NCBI GenBank assembly: GCA_032433765.1
Contig: JAVIAB010000073.1
Coordinates: 69,049,087-69,113,086 of the forward strand
Length of the DNA: 64,000 bases
Direction: 5' to 3'
Source of the DNA: Megaustenia siamemsis
Lineage: Eukaryota; Mollusca; Gastropoda; Stylommatophora; Ariophantidae
The position numbers and the translations under genes are program-made. The notes beneath the pieces were generated by a model. That model was not told where the DNA came from. It saw only the letters and a program-made list of their open reading frames with translations, and did no database searches. This document shows positions 61,712 through 64,000 of this stretch, piece by piece. The stretch's first letter is position 1; each line of letters opens with the position of its first letter.

Positions 61712-62461
61712 ATAGCAGTAGCCTCCATCAGTCATTGTTGATTATAGATTTTTTAGTGCCCTAAGAATGTTATATTTTCTTTTCTTTCGATATGTATTCT
61801 CATTTTCTATGAATCTGTCTGTTTCTTGCTTGAATTGGAGCTTTAGAGTGTGTTTTCAAAGATTGCGGTCTGTAATTATTTCTTCCCAGGCTGCAGGATT
61901 TATGTACAGAGTCTTCATGTTGTGTTTACACACATCTACAAATCAAAGTTTTGGGCGCCCCCTAGTTCTTTTGCCATCTGCTAGTTGTCCATAGAGTATA
62001 GTTTTGGTATGCTACCATCTTTCATACAGTGTACGTGGCCAAGCCAGCATAACCTACATTGTTTGAGCAGCATGTAGATGTTCAGGAGGCATGTGCGAGT
62101 CATGAGCTCCACGTTTGTCACTTTATCCTTCCAGGCGATATGAAGAATACAGCGCAGACATCGCATATGGAACGCATTTAGCCTTATCTCCTGCTTTGCA
62201 TAAGTTGTCCAAGATTCACTGCCATACAGGAGGATACTAATGATTCAGACATTGTAAACAGTAGCCTTCATTTTAATTGCCAGTTTGTTGTTTTGCCAAA
62301 CATGCCTAGAAAGATGGGAGAAGGTGGATACTAATGTGGGAGTCAATTTCTATATCTAAAGATTGTCATTGATGGTGGATCCTAGGTAGCTATACTGCTG
62401 TACAACATTGAGTTTGTAGTTGTCGATAAATATTGCAGGTGTTGTTTCAACATCCTGACCG
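61712..62461 (-). mobile_element. LINE-H 3' part, lying between two 39-bp arrays
   Basis: The minus strand reads VVQQYSYLGSTINDNL (62400), LYGSESWTTYAKQEIRLNAF, HMRCLRCILHIAWKDKVTNV, RLCWLGHVHCMKDGSIPK and GRPKL. The R-x-LRWLGHVHRM phrase is typical of a widespread metazoan LINE group. 5'-truncated. Confidence 0.85.
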
Positions 62462-63215
62462 AGTATAAATAACAGTAAACCGCCAATAATACACAATGTC
62501 AATATTACAGCACTAAACCACCAATAATACACAGTGTCAATAACAACAGCAATAAACCACCAATAATACACGGTGTCAATAACAACAGCAATAAACCACC
62601 AATAATACACAGTGTCAATAATAACAGCAATAAACCACCAATAATACACGGTGTCAATAACAACAGCAGTAAACCACCAATAATACACTGTGTCAATAAC
62701 AACAGCAATAATACACAGTGTCAATAACAACAGCAATAAACCACCAATATACATAGTGTAAATAATAACAGTAATAAACCACCAATAATACACTGTCTTA
62801 ATAATAACAGCAGCTATCTATCCATAATACACTGTCTTAATAATAACAGCAGTAAACTGCCAATAACACACGGTGTCAATAACAACAGTAATAAACCACC
62901 AATAACACTCGGTGTCAATAATAACAGCAGCTATCTATCCATAATACACTGTCTTAATAATAACAGCAGTAAACTGCCAATAACACACGGTGTCAATAAC
63001 AACAGTAATAAACCACCAATAACACTCGGTGTCAATAATAACAGCAGCTATCTATCCATAATACACTGTCTTAATAATAACAGCAGTTATCTACCCATAA
63101 TACACTGTCTTAATAATAACAGCAGTTATATTTCCATAATACACTGTCTTAATAATAACAGTAGTAAAGCCCAATCATATGCTGTCTCAATAATAACAGC
63201 AGTAAGCTGCAAATA
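62462..63215. repeat. 39-bp-type array, diverged, about 19 copies
   Basis: Same base unit as 60645-61711 but with AACCACCAATAATACAC in place of AACTGTCAATAATACAT. From about 62805 a three-unit block (117 bp), including AGCTATCTATCCATAATACA, is itself repeated. Confidence 0.93.
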
Positions 63216-63489
63216 GGGTATCCACCTAGAGGACCTGTAATGGTAGTGTCTTCACACACTTTTCGCATGATCAGAACATTTGAAAAAGACATGTACCTTT
63301 GTGGGCTATAAAGAGCACCATCTCACAACAAAATTAATTTTGCGAAGTCAAACAATTAAGGTGAAGAAAGTGATTCTAACATTGTAAGTTTACTAAGTTA
63401 TAATGTCTACATTACTCAATTCTGACATATTTTTTAATGTATGAATATCTTGGATGGCTAAACTTCTCTATTTATACAATGTACATGAT

Positions 63490-64000
63490 TCATCATCATC
63501 ATGTGCCATACCAGTTAACATAGGTGATCATGTCCTTCCACAATCTTCTATCTACAGTGCATCGTATCAATTCTGTTGATGTTTGTTTTCAATGCTATGA
63601 CACCAAGCTATCTAGTTTCTTCCCTCTTTGTTGTCCACGATCCCTGTATTTCCTTGTATTTTGCCAGTTGTAACCAAGTATTTCAACTTTCCTCTTCTCA
63701 TGATGTGCACAAAAAATGTTGATTGTTTCTTTCTGATGGTTTTAGGAGCTCCCTTTTTGTATTGGCCTCTTTGAGAATTTCCTCGTTGGTCTTTTTAGCT
63801 CTCCAGGGAACTTTCAACATTATTTTGAGAAATCCCATCTCTGTGGCCTCTAATCGTCTTTTTATTTGTTTGTCTACTGTCCATGATTCACTTCCATAGG
63901 GCACCAATGAACTCTCTTTCTCACTTCTTTTGACATAGACTTGTTGCATAAGATGTTTTTCATTTTCTGAAATGCTATTTTGGCCTGAGCTATTCTGCTT
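63490..64000 (-). mobile_element. LINE-C 3' end, running off the window
   Basis: Starts CATCATCATCATGTGCCATA (tail) and reads on the minus strand PSERNNQHFL, KTNEEILKEANTKRELLK, MGFLKIMLKVPWRAKK, YGSESWTVDKQIKRRLEATE, KNILCNKSMSKEVRK-like and AQAKIAFQKMKN. It continues past 64000. Confidence 0.85.

Noticed and set aside
58036..64000. Search for the last P4HA exons (GGATVFP, distal His, Lys)
   Set aside because: No matching frame seen; the sequence is repeats to the end of the window.

Overview
This is a eukaryotic, AT-rich window from an animal genome. It has one host gene that I can recognise, cut into short exons, and most of the rest is layers of transposable elements and tandem repeats. 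The mix of reverse-transcriptase LINEs, tRNA-derived SINEs, a Penelope-like element, a hAT and a Tc1/mariner-type element, together with the invertebrate style of the host protein, suggests a lophotrochozoan invertebrate, perhaps a gastropod mollusc. That assignment is inference; no species can be named from the sequence.

Host gene: nine GT-AG exons on the + strand (13953-14107, 16000-16161, 22671-22909, 39016-39067, 40113-40297, 41879-42052, 48015-48085, 54891-54990, 57982-58035) join in phase into about 397 residues of a collagen prolyl 4-hydroxylase alpha subunit (P4HA). The first exons (signal peptide, start of the dimerisation region) and the last exons (second iron-binding His and 2-oxoglutarate-binding Lys) were not found and probably lie outside the window.

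Labels used here (local names, not database names). LINE-A, -B, -C: related RTE-like non-LTR elements ending in short GATGAT repeats. LINE-D: an RT element ending near 'GGAGCTAAAAGGTA'. LINE-E: an RT element ending in an ATAG/GATA repeat. LINE-F: a fragmentary family whose protein ends in KLYLPS. LINE-R: a LINE with an RNase H domain. LINE-H: a family with the motif WLGHVH. SINE-1 (nine copies), SINE-2 and SINE-3: tRNA-derived SINEs. NAE-1: a non-coding element with a GATA tail almost identical to that of LINE-E.

Layout: 1-4.7 kb, LINE remnants, minisatellites and a 49-bp satellite; 4.7-6.1 kb, a foldback element and a hAT remnant; 6.7-8.8 kb, two LINE-B copies tail to tail; 9.8-13.2 kb, a four-level nest (old SINE, LINE-A, Tc1/mariner, SINE-1); 13.5-58 kb, the P4HA exons with introns full of LINEs, SINEs, a PLE and arrays of 24-, 29-, 31-, 36- and 49-bp units; 58-64 kb, LINE-E, 39-bp arrays split by LINE-H, and LINE-C running off the end. 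Target-site duplications visible at many insertions let the order of events be read. No bacterial-style operon, CRISPR array, rRNA or free-standing tRNA gene is present.
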